Shown here: positions 61,853-64,000 of the stretch, one piece after another
Numbering within the stretch: the stretch's first letter is position 1
Layout: every line of letters begins with the position of its first letter
NCBI GenBank assembly: GCA_036260935.1
Contig: DATALQ010000014.1
Coordinates: 1-64,000 of the forward strand
Direction of reading: 5' to 3'
Length of the DNA stretch: 64,000 bases
Origin: JAEYOM01 sp036260935
Lineage (GTDB): Bacteria > Bacillota > Clostridia > Acetivibrionales > DTU013
Translations under genes and position numbers: made by a program
Notes under the pieces: generated by a model
What the model was told of the DNA's origin: nothing
Database searches by the model: none
What the model saw: the letters and a program-made list of their open reading frames with translations, nothing else

Positions 61853-62629
61853 TCAGTCTTTAAATGTAGTCAGAATCTTGATGTCCTTCTCATAGAAATA
61901 TTGTTTGTAAGCATCGCTCAATCGTTCATTGGAAACAACGCAATCCGGTGAATCGATGGGCCCTATCTGATAGAAGCCGATCCGGTCGAACTTGGTGTGA
62001 TCGGCGAGATAATAGATCTGCCTTGAAAGCGTAGGAACTTTCTTTAACAAATTGCACAGCGACATGTCATTAACTGTAAATCCTGTCTTGAAATCCACGC
62101 CGTTAACACCTAATATGGCTTTGTTAACATAAATCCCCTTAAGATATTCGCTAGCAAAATAGCCTGTAGTATAAAGCATACCGTTATTATTGGCAATCTC
62201 TCCCCCGAGCGAAATGATTTCCTTTACGTTGCTGTATAATTCATTAATGGCATTTATATTATTGGTTACAACGGTTATGTTGTTCTTCCCCTTTAATTTC
62301 TTCGAAAACAGGTAGCAGGTGGAACCCGGGCCAAGGAAGATGATGTCTCCATCTTCAATAAGAGTATTTGCAAGATCGGCTATCTGTTCCTTTTCCGAAT
62401 AGTTTTCTATAGAAAGACCACTGTCGTCAGGGATGCTGCCTTCGACAAGTACTGCTCCGCCGTGGTTCTTTATGAGAAAACCTTCTTCTTCAAGCTTTTC
62501 GAGATCCTTGCGCACGGTAACATCGCTCACATCCAGCAAGTTGGAGAGCGTAGTGATATCCGCGCTTTTATTTTTGATCAGAAAATCCTGTATGGTTTTC
62601 ATACGCTGAGCAGCAAACAATCCATACAC
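61853..62629 (-). CDS. DeoR-family sugar-metabolism regulator
   Basis: 258 residues. N-terminal DeoR helix-turn-helix (IQDFLIKNKSADITTLSNLL, DVSDVTVRKDLEKLEEEGFL) and C-terminal sugar-phosphate-binding DeoRC domain (DGDIIFLGPGSTCYLFSKKL, VVTNNINAINEL, LGGEIANNNGMLYTTG). The GTG at 62629 is used here; a TTG at 62620 (giving MFAAQRMKTIQ) is an equally good start. It is divergent from the sugar ABC gene at 63081 and precedes the RbsA-like gene on its own strand. It probably represses both in the absence of a sugar phosphate. Confidence 0.9.
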   Translation of the reverse strand: MYGLFAAQRMKTIQDFLIKNKSADITTLSNLLDVSDVTVRKDLEKLEEEGFLIKNHGGAVLVEGSIPDDSGLSIENYSEKEQIADLANTLIEDGDIIFLGPGSTCYLFSKKLKGKNNITVVTNNINAINELYSNVKEIISLGGEIANNNGMLYTTGYFASEYLKGIYVNKAILGVNGVDFKTGFTVNDMSLCNLLKKVPTLSRQIYYLADHTKFDRIGFYQIGPIDSPDCVVSNERLSDAYKQYFYEKDIKILTTFKD

Positions 62630-62906
62630 CTGCCTTATCCGATTAGTACTTATAAAATACGTAAAGAAAGATAATATTTCGGAAGCTGATTTTTAGAAAA
62701 CCCATGATTACTATTATAATCATATGCTTTTTGCTTTTCAATATAAAAATGATACCTGCGGCTGGTGTAGAAAAATAAAAGAAGCAAATAGCTATTTTAT
62801 CAGGTGAAATATAATTAACTGAAAGAGAAAACAAAAAAATAAGAAACAAAACAAAGAAATATCAAAACAAATTCTAAAAAATATTGCGATTTTTTAAATT
62901 TTACCA

Positions 62907-62935
62907 TTGCATTGTTAGAAATTTTGTTTTATATT
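62907..62935 (+). promoter_or_regulatory. Putative promoter of the sugar ABC operon
   Basis: TTGCAT (62907-62912), 17-base spacer, TATATT (62930-62935), about 140 bases before the GTG start. The -10 is good, the -35 weak. Confidence 0.4.
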
Positions 62936-62963
62936 GTTTACATAAACCCCAAATGAAACAAAA
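62922..62963. promoter_or_regulatory. Inverted repeat flanking the -10 box (putative DeoR operator)
   Basis: TTTTGTTT (62922-62929) and AAACAAAA (62956-62963) are inverted copies on either side of the -10 box. DeoR proteins often bind short repeats containing GAAA/CAAA near the start point. The motif recurs upstream at ~62845. Confidence 0.4.
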
Positions 62964-63080
62964 CGCAAAAAAAGAGAAGAAAAAGTAAATCGCAATTCTT
63001 TCATGATATTGAGTACTGGAAGTCAACTAAGAAACAAGTTTATTTAAGCAATGTAAAATGACAATAAACGGGGTGAAATA

Positions 63081-64000
63081 GTGGCTGAAGAAAAGTACGT
63101 GCTTGAAGTAATCAATATTTCCAAATCCTTCCCGGGAGTCAAAGCCTTGGACAAAGTGAATCTACGCATCAGGAAAGGGACCGTTCATGCCCTCATGGGT
63201 GAAAACGGCGCCGGAAAATCCACACTGATGAAAACTCTTGCGGGCATCAACCAGCCGGATGAAGGCGAAATTGTTCTGAACGGGAAACCGGTTAAATTTG
63301 ATAATCCGCGTGAATCCATGAAAAGTGGAATTGCAATGATTCATCAGGAATTGAGTCCGGTCCTTGAAATGACTATTGCAGAAAACCTCTTTCTTGGCCG
63401 TGAATTCCATTATAACGGAAATATCGTAGTGAACTATCCCAAAATGAATAGTGAAGCCAGAAAGATGCTTGAAAAGGTAGGACTCAACATAAATCCGACC
63501 TTAAAAATGAAATCGCTTACGGTTGCTCAGTCGCAGATGGTCGAAATCGCAAAGGCAATCGGGCGCGAGTCCGAAATAATCATTATGGACGAGCCCACAT
63601 CAGCGATAACAACACGTGAAGTCGACACCCTGTTCAAATTAATCGAAAAACTCAAATCCACAGGCCACAGCATAATCTACATCACACACAAAATGGACGA
63701 GGTATTTCGTATTGCTGACGAGATAACGGTTTTCAGAGACGGAAAACATGTCGGCACCTATCCGGCGGCGGAACTGGATACCGATGCTTTGATAAGACTG
63801 ATGGTCAACAGGGAACTGACCGAAATTTTTCCTGAGAAAAATGGCGAAATCAAGGATGTAAAACTCAGCGTAAAAAACCTTACCCGTAAAAAGGCTTTTG
63901 AAAATGTAAGCTTTGACGTACGTGAAGGCGAGATACTCGGATTGGCAGGTCTGATGGGCGCTGGCAGGACCGAGGTTGTCGAAGGCATATTCGGTGTTAC
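63081..64000 (+). CDS. Sugar ABC importer ATPase, RbsA/MglA type (3' end outside window)
   Basis: Partial: 306 residues before the window ends. The start is GTG at 63081 with GGGGTGA upstream. Domain 1 is complete: Walker A MGENGAGKST, Q-loop region IHQELSPVLEMTIAENLFLG, signature LTVAQSQMVEIAKAI, Walker B IIMDEPTSAI and ITHKMDEVFRIAD. Domain 2 begins with the normal degenerate Walker A GLMGAGRTE. It will pair with a permease and a periplasmic binding protein beyond the window. DeoR control from the divergent gene is likely. Substrate could be ribose, galactose, xylose or similar. Confidence 0.92.
   Translation, partial: MAEEKYVLEVINISKSFPGVKALDKVNLRIRKGTVHALMGENGAGKSTLMKTLAGINQPDEGEIVLNGKPVKFDNPRESMKSGIAMIHQELSPVLEMTIAENLFLGREFHYNGNIVVNYPKMNSEARKMLEKVGLNINPTLKMKSLTVAQSQMVEIAKAIGRESEIIIMDEPTSAITTREVDTLFKLIEKLKSTGHSIIYITHKMDEVFRIADEITVFRDGKHVGTYPAAELDTDALIRLMVNRELTEIFPEKNGEIKDVKLSVKNLTRKKAFENVSFDVREGEILGLAGLMGAGRTEVVEGIFGV

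Larger units (their letters stand above)
62630..63080. other. AT-rich divergent regulatory region between DeoR and sugar ABC genes
   Basis: About 450 bases with no gene. It is strongly AT-rich and contains several A/C tracts of the form AAACAAAAC (around 62843-62875 and at 62956-62964). A promoter for the rightward ABC gene and an inverted repeat are listed separately. The rest shows no terminator, riboswitch or RNA gene that I can recognise. Confidence 0.6.

Noticed and set aside
1..64000. CRISPR array, prophage, integrative element or tRNA/rRNA genes
   Set aside because: No regularly spaced repeats, integrase, phage structural genes or RNA-gene signatures were seen on either strand.

Overview
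The window looks like a mesophilic, low-to-mid GC Gram-positive chromosome, most likely a polysaccharide-degrading member of the Clostridia. This rests on the gene repertoire (YesMN-type two-component system beside a sugar ABC importer without its own ATPase, GH65 phosphorylases, GH120 xylosidase, many AraC regulators, CPBP proteases, PadR/DUF1048/ABC cassette), strong AGGAGG-like ribosome binding sites, frequent TTG/GTG starts, sigma-A type promoters and lipoprotein signals. No rRNA, tRNA, CRISPR array, intact transposase or phage gene was seen. All names come from reading motifs and family resemblance; no database search was possible.

Layout. 0-8.2 kb: the 3' part of an isoleucyl-tRNA synthetase gene, a divergent NarL-type response regulator / 7TM histidine kinase pair, a Kelch-repeat lipoprotein, then a scarred stretch. 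The scar holds a copy of the ileS 3' end joined to a truncated Dabb gene, a DinB-like gene, a LysR regulator and the tail of an alpha/beta hydrolase. 8.2-17.7 kb: DUF2200 protein, a large unassigned alpha/alpha-barrel protein, AraC regulator with effector domain, CPBP protease, GH120 beta-xylosidase, OsmC-like protein and a lone argJ.

17.7-34 kb is the most coherent unit and is visibly richer in G+C. It has a YesM/YesN sensor-regulator pair; divergent from it a membrane-anchored solute-binding protein, two importer permeases and a lipoprotein binding protein; then two GH65 phosphorylases (translationally coupled), beta-phosphoglucomutase, a membrane-anchored beta-helix glycosidase of GH28/GH49 (clan GH-N) type and a membrane-anchored F5/8-type carbohydrate-binding protein. 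The likely logic is: trim an alpha-glucan or alpha-glucoside outside the cell, import the oligosaccharide, split it with phosphate to beta-glucose-1-phosphate, convert that to glucose-6-phosphate, and sense the substrate through YesMN. The actual sugar cannot be read from sequence.

34-46.9 kb: serine hydrolase lipoprotein, AraC regulator, a methyltransferase plus a cysteine-rich partner, an MFS / GNAT / membrane protein / CPBP series, a GH5-GH16 beta-glucan operon with its own consensus promoter and a divergent AraC regulator, and an esterase lipoprotein. 46.9-64 kb: MarR regulator coupled to a large Ntn-hydrolase-like gene with an in-frame stop near its end, a small tandem-repeat protein, a PadR-DUF1048-ABC exporter operon, an unassigned membrane/lipoprotein pair, an MgtA-type P-type ATPase, a beta-helix lipoprotein with divergent AraC regulator, and finally a DeoR regulator plus an unusual RbsA-like ATPase facing a second, ordinary RbsA-like ATPase that runs off the window end.
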